Assembly: GCA_020444165.1 (NCBI GenBank)
Contig: JAHLLK010000040.1
Location: 1-51,310 of the forward strand
DNA from: Deltaproteobacteria bacterium
Lineage (GTDB): Bacteria > Desulfobacterota > Desulfarculia > Desulfarculales > Desulfarculaceae
DNA length: 51,310 bases
Reading direction: 5' to 3'
This document shows, one piece after another, positions 15,369 to 24,102 of the stretch. Below the pieces are notes generated by a model. The model did not search any database and had not been told where the DNA came from. It saw only the letters and a program-made list of their open reading frames with translations. The first letter of the stretch is position 1; each line of letters starts with the position of its first letter. The translations under genes and the position numbers were made by a program.

Positions 15369-16412
15369 ATGGTCATAACCATGCAGGAAGGTTGCCCCAA
15401 GGCGCAGGTGGCCCAGGTCATCGCCGCCCTGGAGGGACGCAGCCTCAAACCGCGGGTGATCAGCGCCGGGCCCCAGGTGATCCTGGGGGTGGTGGAGGAG
15501 ATCTCGCCCCTGGTGGCGGAGGAGCTGCGGGAGCAGATCGGCGCCCTGGCCGGGGTGGCCGAGGTCAAGGATTTCGAGGAAGCCTGGAAACTGGTCTCCC
15601 GGGGCCCCAGCCCCCAGACCACCCAGATCCGCCTGGGCGGCCGCATCATGGGCGGCCCCGACCTGGTGGTCATGGCCGGGCCCTGCGCCGTGGAATCGGA
15701 AGCCGGCATATTGGAGGTGGCCCGGGCCATCGCCCCCTTTGGGGCCGGGGTGCTGCGGGGCGGGGCCTTCAAACCGCGCACCAGCCCCTACAGCTTCCGG
15801 GGCCTCAAGGAAGAGGGCCTCAAGTATTTGGCCGCGGCCGGCCGGGAAACTGGCTTGCCCGTGGTTACCGAGGTGATGCGGGCCCAGGAAGTGGACCTGG
15901 TGGCCCGCTACGCCGACGTGCTGCAGATCGGCGCCCGCAACATGCAGAACTACGCCCTGTTGGAAGCCGTGGGCGAGGCCGACCGGCCGGTGCTGTTGAA
16001 GCGCGGCCCCGGCTCCACCATCAAGGAGCTGATGCTCTCGGCCGAGTACATCCTGAACCGGGGCAACCAGGAGGTCATGCTGTGCGAGCGGGGCATCCGC
16101 ACCTTTGAGAACGCTACCCGCAACACCCTGGACATCGCCGCCGTGCCGGTCCTGAAGCAGGAGACCCATCTGCCCGTGGTGGTGGACCCCTCCCACGCCG
16201 CGGGCCGCCGGGAACTGGTGCCGGCCATGGCCCTGGCCGCCGTGGCCGCCGGGGCCGACGGCATCATGATCGAGGTGCATCCCCAGCCGGAGAAGGCCCT
16301 CTCCGACGGCCGCCAAAGCCTGACCCTGCCCCAGTTTGAGGCCCTCATGGCCGACCTGGCCGCCGTGGGCCGGGCCGTGGGCAAACGCCTGACCCGGGAG
16401 GCGGCAGCATGA
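15369..16412 (+). CDS. aroF: 3-deoxy-7-phosphoheptulonate (DAHP) synthase, type I-beta
   Basis: A 347-residue enzyme that joins phosphoenolpyruvate and erythrose 4-phosphate, the entry step to the shikimate pathway. The N-terminal ~75 residues are the ferredoxin-like regulatory domain ([20 protein letters not shown]) found in Thermotoga-type enzymes, where it mediates Phe/Tyr inhibition. The barrel shows [45 protein letters not shown] and [13 protein letters not shown], which include the metal and substrate residues. A 183-base GC-rich gap separates it from trpG. It overlaps aroA by four bases. Confidence 0.94.
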   Translation: MVITMQEGCPKAQVAQVIAALEGRSLKPRVISAGPQVILGVVEEISPLVAEELREQIGALAGVAEVKDFEEAWKLVSRGPSPQTTQIRLGGRIMGGPDLVVMAGPCAVESEAGILEVARAIAPFGAGVLRGGAFKPRTSPYSFRGLKEEGLKYLAAAGRETGLPVVTEVMRAQEVDLVARYADVLQIGARNMQNYALLEAVGEADRPVLLKRGPGSTIKELMLSAEYILNRGNQEVMLCERGIRTFENATRNTLDIAAVPVLKQETHLPVVVDPSHAAGRRELVPAMALAAVAAGADGIMIEVHPQPEKALSDGRQSLTLPQFEALMADLAAVGRAVGKRLTREAAA

Positions 16413-17662
16413 GCCTCTCGGGCGAGTTCATCCCCCCCGGCGACAAATCCGTGTCCCACCGCCTGGCCCTGTTCACCCTGTTGGGCCGGGGCCGCATGGA
16501 GGTGCGGGGCTTCTCCCCCTGCCAGGACTGCGACTCCTCCCTGGCCGCGGTGCGGCTGTTGGGCGTGAGCGCCGAGTTCCACCAGCGGGGCATGACCCTC
16601 ACCGGCACGGCCGGCCGATTTACCAGCCAGGCCGACCTGGACTGCGGCAACTCCGGCACCACCATGCGCCTGATGATGGGCATCCTGGCCGGCCGCGAGG
16701 GCCGCTGGTCCCTGGACGGCGACCAGAGCCTGCGGCGGCGGCCCATGGAGCGGGTGGCCGGGCCGCTCCGGGAGATGGGCGCCCGGGTGACCACCACCGA
16801 GGGCCGCCCGCCCGTGAAGGTGGAGGGCGGCGGGCTCACCGGCCGGGACCACACCCTGAAGGTGGCCAGCGCGCAACTCAAAAGTGCGCTGCTCCTGGCC
16901 GGCTTGCAGGCCCAGGGCGCCACGGTGGTGCGGGAGCCGGCCCCCTCCCGCGACCACACCGAGCGTTTGTTCCGGCTCATGGGCGCCCATCTCACGGGCG
17001 GCGAGGGGGTCTGGACCGTGGAGCCGGGGCTCCTCACCCTGCCCGCGTTGATCACCGTGCCGGGCGACCCCTCGGCCGCGGCCTTTTTCCTCTGTGCCGC
17101 CGCGCTCTTGCCCGGTTCCCGGGTCACCTCCCGCCGGGTGCTCCTGAACCCCACCCGCCTGGGCTGGCTCACCGTGCTGGAGCGCATGGGCGCGGTGGTG
17201 GAGGTGAACGAGCTGGGCGGCGAGCCCGAGCCCTGGGGCGAGGTCACCGTGACCCACGGGCCGGAGCTGACCGCCTGCCGGGTGGCCCCCCACGAGATTC
17301 CGCTCCTGGTGGACGAGGTGCCGATCCTGGCCCTGGTGGCCACCCAGGCCCGGGGCGAGACCGTGTTCGAGGCGGTGGACGAGCTCAGGCACAAGGAGTC
17401 CGACCGCCTGGCCGCCATCATCGGCCAGTTGGGGGCCATGGGCGCGGACCTGGAAGCCCGGGGCGACGACCTGGTGGTGCACGGGCCCACCCCGCTGGCC
17501 CTGCCCGCGGGCGAGCTGGACTCCTTTTCCGACCACCGCATGGCCATGACCCTGGCCCTGGCCGGCCGCCTGGCCGGCGGCGAGGCCCGGGTGAAGGACG
17601 CCGCCTCGGCCGGGGTGTCCTACCCCGGCTTCTACCACGCCCTGGGCATGCTCAGCCGATGA
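16409..17662 (+). CDS. aroA: 3-phosphoshikimate 1-carboxyvinyltransferase (EPSP synthase)
   Basis: A 417-residue enzyme transferring enolpyruvate from PEP to shikimate 3-phosphate. Motifs: [14 protein letters not shown] at the N-terminus, [37 protein letters not shown], the catalytic Asp in [18 protein letters not shown], and [13 protein letters not shown] near the C-terminus. Start by ATGA overlap with aroF; its own end overlaps aroE the same way. Length is normal for bacterial AroA. Confidence 0.95.
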   Translation: MSLSGEFIPPGDKSVSHRLALFTLLGRGRMEVRGFSPCQDCDSSLAAVRLLGVSAEFHQRGMTLTGTAGRFTSQADLDCGNSGTTMRLMMGILAGREGRWSLDGDQSLRRRPMERVAGPLREMGARVTTTEGRPPVKVEGGGLTGRDHTLKVASAQLKSALLLAGLQAQGATVVREPAPSRDHTERLFRLMGAHLTGGEGVWTVEPGLLTLPALITVPGDPSAAAFFLCAAALLPGSRVTSRRVLLNPTRLGWLTVLERMGAVVEVNELGGEPEPWGEVTVTHGPELTACRVAPHEIPLLVDEVPILALVATQARGETVFEAVDELRHKESDRLAAIIGQLGAMGADLEARGDDLVVHGPTPLALPAGELDSFSDHRMAMTLALAGRLAGGEARVKDAASAGVSYPGFYHALGMLSR

Positions 17663-18501
17663 TCACGGCCCAGACCTTTGCCCTGGGGGTCATGGGCGAC
17701 CAGCGGGTGCGCCATTCCCTCTCGCCCCTGATGCACAACCGGGTGCTGGCCGGCCGCGGCCTGGCCGGAGTGTACCTGGCCTTTGCCGTGGAGCCCGCCC
17801 AGGTGGGCCCGGCCATCGCCGGCATGCGCGCCCTGGGCCTGGCCGGGCTCAACGTCACCGTGCCCCACAAGCAGGCGGTGATCCCCTTCCTGGACGCCCT
17901 GGCTCCGGAGGCCGCCCGCCTGGGCGCGGTGAACACCATCGTGCCCCAGCCGGACGGCCGCCTGAAGGGCCACAACACCGACCTGGGCGGCTTTCTGGCC
18001 GCTTTGGCCGAGCACCATGGGGATCCCCGCGGCCAAGGCGCGGTGGTCACCGGGGCCGGCGGCGCGGCCCGGGCCGTGGTGGCCGCCCTGGCCGGGGCCG
18101 GGGCCTCGCCCCTGTACCTTTTGGCCCGCGACCCGGCCAAGTCCCAGGCCCTGGCCCGGGAGCTGGGCGGCGAGGCCCGTCCCTGGGGCGAGTTGGCCCC
18201 GCTGGTGGCCGCCTGTCCCCTGTTGGTCAACGCCACCGCCGTCTCCGCTCCGGCCGAGTCCCCGGCCTTGGCCGCCCAGGTGGAAGGCCTGACCTTGCCC
18301 GCCGGCGGCCTGGTGTTGGACCTGAACTACGGCCGTCCCGTCAACTTCTGGCGGCAACTGGCCGCCCGCTCCGGCGCGGCCTTTGCCGATGGTCTGGCCA
18401 TGCTGGCCCAGCAGGCCCGGCTCTCCTTCACCCTGTGGACCGGCGTGGAGGCCACGGCCGCCGAGTTCCGCCAGCCCCTGGAAGAAGCTCATGCAGGATA
18501 A
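17659..18501 (+). CDS. aroE: shikimate dehydrogenase
   Basis: A 280-residue NADP-dependent enzyme reducing 3-dehydroshikimate to shikimate. Substrate site: VRHSLSPLMHNR near the N-terminus, catalytic Lys in NVTVPHKQAV and Asp in HNTDLGGFL. The nucleotide-binding loop is GAGGAARAVVAAL, with a C-terminal helix ending LSFTLWTGVEA. It overlaps aroA by four bases and the aroKB fusion by 11 bases. Confidence 0.94.
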   Translation: MITAQTFALGVMGDQRVRHSLSPLMHNRVLAGRGLAGVYLAFAVEPAQVGPAIAGMRALGLAGLNVTVPHKQAVIPFLDALAPEAARLGAVNTIVPQPDGRLKGHNTDLGGFLAALAEHHGDPRGQGAVVTGAGGAARAVVAALAGAGASPLYLLARDPAKSQALARELGGEARPWGELAPLVAACPLLVNATAVSAPAESPALAAQVEGLTLPAGGLVLDLNYGRPVNFWRQLAARSGAAFADGLAMLAQQARLSFTLWTGVEATAAEFRQPLEEAHAG

Positions 18502-20101
18502 TCTCTTTCTCACCGGCTTCATGGGAGCCGGCAAGTCCACCCTGGCCCGCCACTTGGCCTCGCTCCTCCATTGCCGCCTGGTGGACATGGATCAGGTGCT
18601 GAAAGAGGAATTGGGCGTGCCCATTGCCCAGTTCTTCGAGGAACAAGGCGAGCAGGCCTTCCGCCGGGCCGAGGAGGCCCTCCTGGCCCGCCTGGCCCGC
18701 CGCCGCGGCCTGGTGGTGGCCACGGGAGGCGGCCTGCCCCAGAACCCGGCCAACCGGGCCCTCATGCGCCGTCACGGCCGCATCGTGTTTCTCAGCGCCA
18801 CCCTGGCCACCCTGCAGAAGCGCCTGGCCCCGGAGATCGAGGCCCAGACCCGGCCCCTGTGGCGCGAACCTGCGGCCGTGGAGTGGCTCTTCAAAATGCG
18901 CCAGGGGGCCTATGCCGACTGCGACCTCCGGGTGGAGGTGGACGGCCTGAGCCCGGAGGAGGCGGCCCGCCAGGTGTTGGAGGGCCTCGGCCCCGGCGGC
19001 GACTTCCCCGTGCTCCTGGACGGGGCCGTCACCCCGGTGCTGGGCACCTTCCAGGGCCCCGCCGCCCTGGCCCGGGTCCTGGCCCAGGGCCCGGTCCGCC
19101 GGGTGGCCTTCCTCTCCGAATCCCGGGTGGCCCCCCTGCATCTGGCCCCTTACCAGGCCGCCGTGGACCAGGCCGGCATCCCGGCCACCACCATCATCGT
19201 GCCCCCGGGCGAGCGCTCCAAGAGCCTCCCCCGGGCGGCCCGCATCTACCAGCGCCTCCTGGACGACCGCCTGGAGCGCGGCGACCTGTTGGTGGCCGTG
19301 GGCGGCGGCATGACCACCGACCTGGGGGCCTACGTGGCCGCCACCTACAAGCGGGGCATGGACTTCCTCCTGGTGTCCACCTCCCTCCTGGGCGCGGTGG
19401 ACGCCGCGGTGGGCGGCAAGGCCGCCGTGAACCTGGGCCAGGCCAAGAACGTGGTGGGGCTCTTCACCCGCCCCCGGGCCGTGATCCTGGACTTGGCCGC
19501 CCTGGCCACCCTCCCCCGCGCCCAGCGGGCCGAGGGCCTGGTGGAGGCCTACAAGACCGGCCTGGTGGCCGATCCCGGCCTGGCCGCCCTGGTGGCCGCC
19601 CAGGTGGGCCGCCAACTCGCCGGCGACCTTTTCTCCCTGGCCGCCGCCGCCCTGGCCTCCGCCCGGGCCAAGGCCCGGGTGGTGGGCGAGGACTTCCGCG
19701 AAAAGGGCCTCCGCCGCATCCTGAACCTGGGCCACACCTACGGCCACGCCGTGGAAGGCTTTCACCGCTACCGGGTCAGCCACGGCCGCGCCGTGGCCGC
19801 CGGCCTGGTGGTGGCCGCCGCCGTGTCCCGGGGCCGGGGCCTCCTGCCCCCGGCCGAGCAAGGGGCCATCGCCGCGGCCGTCTCCCGCATGTTTCCCCGC
19901 CTGCCGGCGCTCCCCCCCCTGGACCAGGCCTGGGAACTCATGCAAAATGACAAAAAGAACGCCGGGGGCAAGGTTGTCTTCGTGCTCCTCACCGGCCCGG
20001 GCCGTCCGGTGGTGGTAAATGACGTGGACCAGGCCGAACTGGCCCGGGCCGTCGCCGCCGTGGCCCCCCTCTTCCCCCCCGCGGAGAGCGGCCGGGCCTG
20101 A
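18491..20101 (+). CDS. aroKB: bifunctional shikimate kinase / 3-dehydroquinate synthase
   Basis: A 536-residue fusion. The N-terminal ~170 residues are shikimate kinase: Walker A GFMGAGKSTLARH, DMDQVL, ATGGGLPQNP, and the lid RTRPLW-like TRPLWRE. The remaining ~350 residues are 3-dehydroquinate synthase: PPGERSKSL, AVGGGMTTDLGAYVA, STSLLGAVDAAVGGKAAVN, Lys in VEAYKTGL, RRILNLGHTYGHAVE and a final segment KKNAGGKVVFVLL. The two domains act at different steps (2 and 5) of the same pathway. ATG 18491 overlaps aroE. Such fusions are known elsewhere, e.g. in Thermotoga. Confidence 0.94.
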   Translation: MQDNLFLTGFMGAGKSTLARHLASLLHCRLVDMDQVLKEELGVPIAQFFEEQGEQAFRRAEEALLARLARRRGLVVATGGGLPQNPANRALMRRHGRIVFLSATLATLQKRLAPEIEAQTRPLWREPAAVEWLFKMRQGAYADCDLRVEVDGLSPEEAARQVLEGLGPGGDFPVLLDGAVTPVLGTFQGPAALARVLAQGPVRRVAFLSESRVAPLHLAPYQAAVDQAGIPATTIIVPPGERSKSLPRAARIYQRLLDDRLERGDLLVAVGGGMTTDLGAYVAATYKRGMDFLLVSTSLLGAVDAAVGGKAAVNLGQAKNVVGLFTRPRAVILDLAALATLPRAQRAEGLVEAYKTGLVADPGLAALVAAQVGRQLAGDLFSLAAAALASARAKARVVGEDFREKGLRRILNLGHTYGHAVEGFHRYRVSHGRAVAAGLVVAAAVSRGRGLLPPAEQGAIAAAVSRMFPRLPALPPLDQAWELMQNDKKNAGGKVVFVLLTGPGRPVVVNDVDQAELARAVAAVAPLFPPAESGRA

Positions 20102-20139
20102 GCCCCCTCTCCCCAACCCAAGAGCGAGGATAAAGACCC

Positions 20140-21201
20140 ATGCCAGGAAGTTTCCGGGGAACCATGCTGCGGGTGGCCACCTTTGGCGAGTCCCACGGCG
20201 CGGGCCTGGGCGCCGTGGTGGACGGCGTGCCGGCCGGCCTCCCCCTCACCGTGGCCGATGTGCAGCGCGACATGGACCGCCGCCGGCCCGGCGCCTCCCC
20301 CTATGCCACGGCCCGCCGGGAGCCCGACCACGTGGAGATCCTCTCCGGGGTGGCCGGCGGCCGCACCCTGGGCAGCCCCATCGCCCTGGTCATCCACAAC
20401 CTGGACGCCCGCTCCCGCGACTACTCCGCCCTGGCCGAGGTCTTCCGCCCCGGCCACGCCGACTACACCTATTGGAAGAAGTACGGCCTGCCGCCCCAGC
20501 CCGGCGGCGGCCGCGCCTCCGGCCGCGAAACCGCCGGCCGGGTGGCCGCCGGCGCCGTGGCCCGGGCCATCCTCCGCCCCCTGGGCGTGGAGATCCAGGC
20601 CTACACCCTGGCCCTGGGCCCCTATACCGCCGCCAGCCTCGACCTGGCCTTCGCCGAGCAGGACCCGCTGCGCTGCCCCGACCCCGAAATGGCCGCGGCC
20701 ATGGCCCAGGCCGTCCAGAAAGCCCGCGCCGACGGCGACAGCCTGGGCGGCATCGTGGAACTCGTCGCCGGGGGCGTGCCCGCCGGCCTGGGCGAACCGG
20801 TCTTCGGCAAGCTGGACGGCCAATTGGCCGGCGCCCTCATGTCCATCGGCGGGGTCAAGGGCATCGAGATCGGCCTCGGCTTCGCCGCCGCCCGCCTCAC
20901 CGGCTCCCAGATGAACGACCCCATGGACCCCCACGGCTTCCAAAGCAACAACGCCGGCGGCATCCTGGGCGGCATCTCCACCGGCCAACCCCTCACCCTG
21001 CGCCTGGCCGTGAAACCCACCCCCTCCATCGCCAGGGAACAGGAAACCATCGACCTGGCCGGCAACCCCCGCACCATCACCATCACCGGCCGCCACGACC
21101 CCTGCCTCTGCCCCCGCATCGCCCCCGTGGCCGAAGCGATGACCGCCCTCGTCCTCGCCGACGCCTGGCTCTGCCACCGCGCCTGCATGGGAGCGGGATA
21201 G
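20140..21201 (+). CDS. aroC: chorismate synthase
   Basis: A 353-residue FMN-dependent enzyme converting EPSP to chorismate. Motifs: ATFGESHGAGLGAVVDG at the N-terminus, RRRPGASPYATARREPD, ASGRETAGRVAAGAVAR and MNDPMDPHGFQSNNAGGILG. Length is normal. The GAGGAT ribosome site is ~12 bases before ATG 20140; the alternative ATG 20164 (MLRVATFGESHG) would match the shortest family members and cannot be excluded. Copy 3 of the hairpin repeat follows 20 bases after its stop. Confidence 0.94.
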   Translation: MPGSFRGTMLRVATFGESHGAGLGAVVDGVPAGLPLTVADVQRDMDRRRPGASPYATARREPDHVEILSGVAGGRTLGSPIALVIHNLDARSRDYSALAEVFRPGHADYTYWKKYGLPPQPGGGRASGRETAGRVAAGAVARAILRPLGVEIQAYTLALGPYTAASLDLAFAEQDPLRCPDPEMAAAMAQAVQKARADGDSLGGIVELVAGGVPAGLGEPVFGKLDGQLAGALMSIGGVKGIEIGLGFAAARLTGSQMNDPMDPHGFQSNNAGGILGGISTGQPLTLRLAVKPTPSIAREQETIDLAGNPRTITITGRHDPCLCPRIAPVAEAMTALVLADAWLCHRACMGAG

Positions 21202-21210
21202 GGGAAGAAG

Positions 21211-21299
21211 GGGAAGGAAGAATGTGGGGGAAACCTTTTTCTTTTGAAGCCAAAAGAAAAAGGTTTCCCCCACACCCCTTTCCAAAAAGAAAAGCGATG
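21211..21299 (+). repeat. variable-core hairpin repeat, copy 3
   Basis: A perfect 24-bp stem, 21223-21246 with 21251-21274, loop AAGC. The arm begins TGTGGGGGAAACC and continues TTTTTCTTTTG; the complement follows exactly. Flanks: GGAAGAA before, CACACCCCTTTCCAAAAAG after, in the same orientation as copy 2. Only the outer TGTGGGGG/CCCCCACA and flanks are shared; the core sequence differs yet remains self-complementary. Confidence 0.75.
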
Positions 21300-21382
21300 T
21301 TATTTAGTTAGTTGGGGACTGGTTTGCCGCAATCATTGCGCCGGGGCGCGGGTACCCGGTGGAACTGGAAGAGGATAGTTAG

Positions 21383-21862
21383 ATGCTGTTTAAGAAGAAG
21401 GATTCCGCCGAGGGCCTGGCCGCCGACGCCCCCCGCATCATGGTGCTGAACGGCCCCAACCTGAACCTGCTGGGCACCCGGGAGCCCGCGGTCTACGGCA
21501 AGATGACCCTGGCCGAGCTGGAGGCCGAAGTGGCCGCCCTGGCCGGGAAGCTGGGCTTTGCCGTGGATTGCCGCCAGTCCAACCACGAAGGCGAGCTGGT
21601 GGACGCGGTGCAGCAGGCCAGCCAGACCTGCTTCGGCGTGGTGCTGAACGCCGGCGGCTACACCCACACCTCGGTGGCCCTCCGGGACGCCGTGGCCGCC
21701 TGCCAGGTGCCGGTGGTGGAGGTGCACCTCTCCAACCCCGCCGGGCGCGAGCCCTTCCGGCACGTGTCCTTCCTGGCCCCGGTGGTGGCCGGCTCCATCG
21801 CCGGCTTCGGGGCCAACTCCTACGCCCTGGCCCTCATGTGGTTCGCCCGGAAGCTGTGGTGA
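21383..21862 (+). CDS. aroQ: 3-dehydroquinate dehydratase, type II
   Basis: A 159-residue type II dehydroquinase. Signature LNGPNLNLLGTREPAVYG with the catalytic Tyr, QSNHEGELVDAV, LNAGGYTHTSVALRDA (the usual NPGAY reads NAGGY here), VEVHLSNPAGREPFRH with the catalytic His, and GFGANSYALAL. The N-terminus has ~18 extra residues (MLFKKKDSAEGLAADAP) before the conserved strand. GAGGATAG precedes the ATG. It is the last gene of the aromatic operon, convergent with mutM. Confidence 0.93.
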   Translation: MLFKKKDSAEGLAADAPRIMVLNGPNLNLLGTREPAVYGKMTLAELEAEVAALAGKLGFAVDCRQSNHEGELVDAVQQASQTCFGVVLNAGGYTHTSVALRDAVAACQVPVVEVHLSNPAGREPFRHVSFLAPVVAGSIAGFGANSYALALMWFARKLW

Positions 21863-21890
21863 GCCCGGCGGGGGCGCCCCCTCCGCCTTA

Positions 21891-22718
21891 TTATTCCTCG
21901 CCGCCGGGCTGACAGCGCGGACAGTAATGAGTAGAGCGGCCCGCCAGCACGATGCGGTGTATACTCTCCCCGCACATGGGGCAGGGCTGGCCCCCTCGCT
22001 GATACACCCGGTGCGCCTCCTGGAAGGTCCCGGGCCGGCCTTCGGCGTCCACGAAGTTGCGCACGCTGGAGCCGCCCTGGGCCAGGGCCTCGTGCAGGGT
22101 CTCCTGCAAGCAGGCCCCCAGGCGGCACAGATCCTCGGGCGCGTGGTCCCGGGGACGGGCCAGGGGCGAGAGCCCGGCCCGGTGCAGGCACTCGTCAGCG
22201 TAGATGTTGCCCACCCCGGCCAAGATGCGCTGGTCCAGGAGCAGGTTCTTCAGCCGCCCGCCCTTGCCGGCCAGGCGCTCGGCCAGCACCCCGGGCTCCA
22301 GGCCCAGGGCGTCCGGGCCCAGGTTGGCCATGGGCCCCGCGGCCAGGGCCGCCTGGTCCGGGCAGTAGGCCATGAAGCCGAATTGCCGTACGTCGCGGAA
22401 GAAGAGGGTGTCTCCGCCGTCGGTAAAGGTGATCTCCAGGTGGATATGCGGCACCGCGGGGCGCGAGGCGGCCAAAATCAACTGGCCGGTCATGCCCAGG
22501 TGGATGGCCAGGAAGTCTTCCTGGTCCAGCTCCACCAGCAGAAGCTTGCCCCGGCGGCTGGTGGCCCGGACGGTCTTGCCGCCCAGGCCCGCAGCCAGGG
22601 CCTCGGGACCCGGACGGGCCATTTTGGCCAGCCGCACCCGGGCTCCGGCGATGGTGCGGCCCAGGATGCGCGGGGTCAGGGTGCGGCGCACGCACTCCAC
22701 CTCGGGAAGCTCAGGCAT
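21891..22718 (-). CDS. mutM: formamidopyrimidine-DNA glycosylase
   Basis: A 275-residue base-excision repair enzyme that removes 8-oxoguanine and related lesions. The N-terminal catalytic proline is in MPELPEVECVRRTL, with the H2TH region DQRILAGVGNIYADE and the C-terminal zinc finger CPMCGESIHRIVLAGRST with CPRC. ATG 22718 is fixed by the conserved MPELPEVE and an AAGGA site; the frame extends upstream without homology. It is transcribed toward aroQ and divergently from the DUF6485 gene. Confidence 0.95.
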   Translation of the reverse strand: MPELPEVECVRRTLTPRILGRTIAGARVRLAKMARPGPEALAAGLGGKTVRATSRRGKLLLVELDQEDFLAIHLGMTGQLILAASRPAVPHIHLEITFTDGGDTLFFRDVRQFGFMAYCPDQAALAAGPMANLGPDALGLEPGVLAERLAGKGGRLKNLLLDQRILAGVGNIYADECLHRAGLSPLARPRDHAPEDLCRLGACLQETLHEALAQGGSSVRNFVDAEGRPGTFQEAHRVYQRGGQPCPMCGESIHRIVLAGRSTHYCPRCQPGGEE

Positions 22719-22778
22719 GGGATTTCCTTCAAGGTCTGGGGCGCTGCCCCCCCGGCCAAGCGGGGTTGGCACCGCAGT

Positions 22779-22808
22779 ATTATGTGGTTGACACCCCCCA
22801 GTATCCAA
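22779..22808 (-). promoter_or_regulatory. promoter for mutM (minus strand)
   Basis: Read on the minus strand: TTGGAT (22808-22803), an 18-base spacer and CATAAT (22784-22779). It overlaps the plus-strand promoter at 22788-22816, so the two would compete for polymerase. Confidence 0.5.
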
Positions 22809-22816
22809 TATAGGGT
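22788..22816 (+). promoter_or_regulatory. promoter for the DUF6485 / GAF / mreB genes
   Basis: TTGACA at 22788-22793 and TAGGGT at 22811-22816 with a 17-base spacer (TATAGG at 22809 is an alternative -10 with a short spacer). It overlaps the divergent mutM promoter. Confidence 0.5.
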
Positions 22817-22825
22817 AGCCAAGAG

Positions 22826-22847
22826 TTAGTATACACCCTCATACTAA
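22826..22847. promoter_or_regulatory. inverted repeat TTAGTAT-N8-ATACTAA
   Basis: A perfect seven-base inverted repeat just downstream of the predicted plus-strand start, 34 bases before the DUF6485 start codon. It could be an operator or a small 5'-UTR hairpin. Confidence 0.4.
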
Positions 22848-22880
22848 AAGGAACGTTTTCCTTTCTCTCGAGGGTATCAG

Positions 22881-23099
22881 GTGTCTAATTTCGAAAAACA
22901 AAAAGAAGCTTGCCCCAATCTGAAGGCTAACCTGTCCCAATGCAGTTGCAGCTACTCTGCCTGCGACAAGCAAGGACTTTGTTGCCAATGCGTGGCCTAC
23001 CACCGGAAGATGCGCCAAATTCCCGGCTGCTTCTTCACCTCCGAGGGCGAGCGCAGCTATGACCGTTCCTATGCCAAATTCTGCAGCGACTGCTGCTAG
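22881..23099 (+). CDS. DUF6485 family cysteine-rich protein
   Basis: A 72-residue protein with 11 cysteines, starting at GTG 22881 after GAGGG (22870-22874). The pattern CSCSYSACDKQGLCCQCVAYH, given here by key residues (C22, C24, C28, C33, C34, C37, H40), then PGCFF and a C-terminal YDRSYAKFCSDCC, matches the DUF6485 family I know from anaerobic bacteria. The function is unknown; the Cys/His arrangement suggests zinc or iron-sulfur binding. The gene overlaps the upstream-most possible start of the GAF-domain gene. Confidence 0.82.
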   Translation: MSNFEKQKEACPNLKANLSQCSCSYSACDKQGLCCQCVAYHRKMRQIPGCFFTSEGERSYDRSYAKFCSDCC

Positions 23100-24066
23100 T
23101 TCTGGTCATGGGGACACCACGGGACGCGTGGATCCGCAGCGGGAGCTTCAAGAGGCCGTGGAGCTCCTGGCCGACCTCACCGAGGCCCACACCGTAGCCC
23201 TTTACCTGTTCGAACCGGAAAAAGACCATTTGAAACCGGTGGCGTGGCACACGCTCAGCCGCTGCTTCCGGGCCCACGACGCGGTGCGGGTGGGCGAGGG
23301 TCTGGTGGGCTATGTGGCCAAGCACGGCCAACTGGTGGACGTGGACCGCTACCAGCAAAACTCCACGGTCACCCGGCTCTACAACGACGACGAGGGCATC
23401 AAGGCCTTCCTGGCCGTGCCCGTGGCCACCATGGGAGTCTTGGTGGTGGACACCAAGACCCGCCGCATCTTTGGTGAACGCGAAAAAAAAGTAATCAAGG
23501 ATTTCGCCCGTTTTTTTGCCAATCTGGTCCGGCACCAAGTCACTTGGACCCGCGAGGCGTGCTACGGCCGCATCCTGGACTTGCTTTACGAGGTGGAAAA
23601 CGCCTCCTTGGGTTATAACGATTCCCGGGCCTTCTTCAAGGAAATCCTGGAAGCGGGCCGCCGCTTTACCGGGCTGTCCTTGGGGTTCATTTGCCTCTTG
23701 TTGCCCGGGCGTAAAAAATACATGGTGGAGGCCGTGGAAGGGCCGAGCTTGGCCACCCTCCGCGGGCGTTCCTTTCCGCTCAGCCACGGTTTGGTGGGCT
23801 GGGTGTTCCGGGAGGGCCGCGTCTTGTCGCATGGGCGGCTCCGGCCTTTGAAGGGCAAATCTTATCTATTTTCGCCGGAAGAGACCATCGCGGGCTACAA
23901 TACCTTTGTGGGGGTCCCTTTGCTGGCGTGGCGCCGTTTCACGGGTGTGTGGGGGTACGCCGGCAATACCGAGCGTTACCTCGAAGAAGAAGAAGAGCGC
24001 GCCTTGCAATTGGCCGGCCACCGAGTGGCGGCGACCATCGAGCACTATCATCTGCTGAGGCGGTAA
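23059..24066 (+). CDS. protein with two GAF domains
   Basis: A 335-residue soluble protein. The first GAF-like domain is at ~28-155 (VALYLFEPEKDHLKPVAWH; GEGLVGYVAKHGQLVDV; AFLAVPVATMGVLVVDTK). The second is at ~180-330 (RRFTGLSLGFICLLLP; SHGLVGWVFREGRVLSH; FVGVPLLAWRRFTGVWGYAG). No output domain follows, so it may sense a ligand or redox state through protein contacts. The start is uncertain: ATG 23059 overlaps the DUF6485 gene by 41 bases, while GTG 23128 (VDPQRELQEAVELL) gives 312 residues starting where the domain begins. It is probably co-transcribed with mreB, 36 bases downstream. Confidence 0.75.
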   Translation: MTVPMPNSAATAASSGHGDTTGRVDPQRELQEAVELLADLTEAHTVALYLFEPEKDHLKPVAWHTLSRCFRAHDAVRVGEGLVGYVAKHGQLVDVDRYQQNSTVTRLYNDDEGIKAFLAVPVATMGVLVVDTKTRRIFGEREKKVIKDFARFFANLVRHQVTWTREACYGRILDLLYEVENASLGYNDSRAFFKEILEAGRRFTGLSLGFICLLLPGRKKYMVEAVEGPSLATLRGRSFPLSHGLVGWVFREGRVLSHGRLRPLKGKSYLFSPEETIAGYNTFVGVPLLAWRRFTGVWGYAGNTERYLEEEEERALQLAGHRVAATIEHYHLLRR

Positions 24067-24102
24067 CCGGGCCCATTTATTCAGGGGCGGAGTTGAACTT
24101 CG

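Noticed and set aside
15190..15378. 62-codon Arg/Gly-rich ORF between trpG and aroF
   Set aside because: Low-complexity composition from GC-rich DNA, no ribosome site, overlaps the aroF start and matches no family; treated as non-coding spacer.
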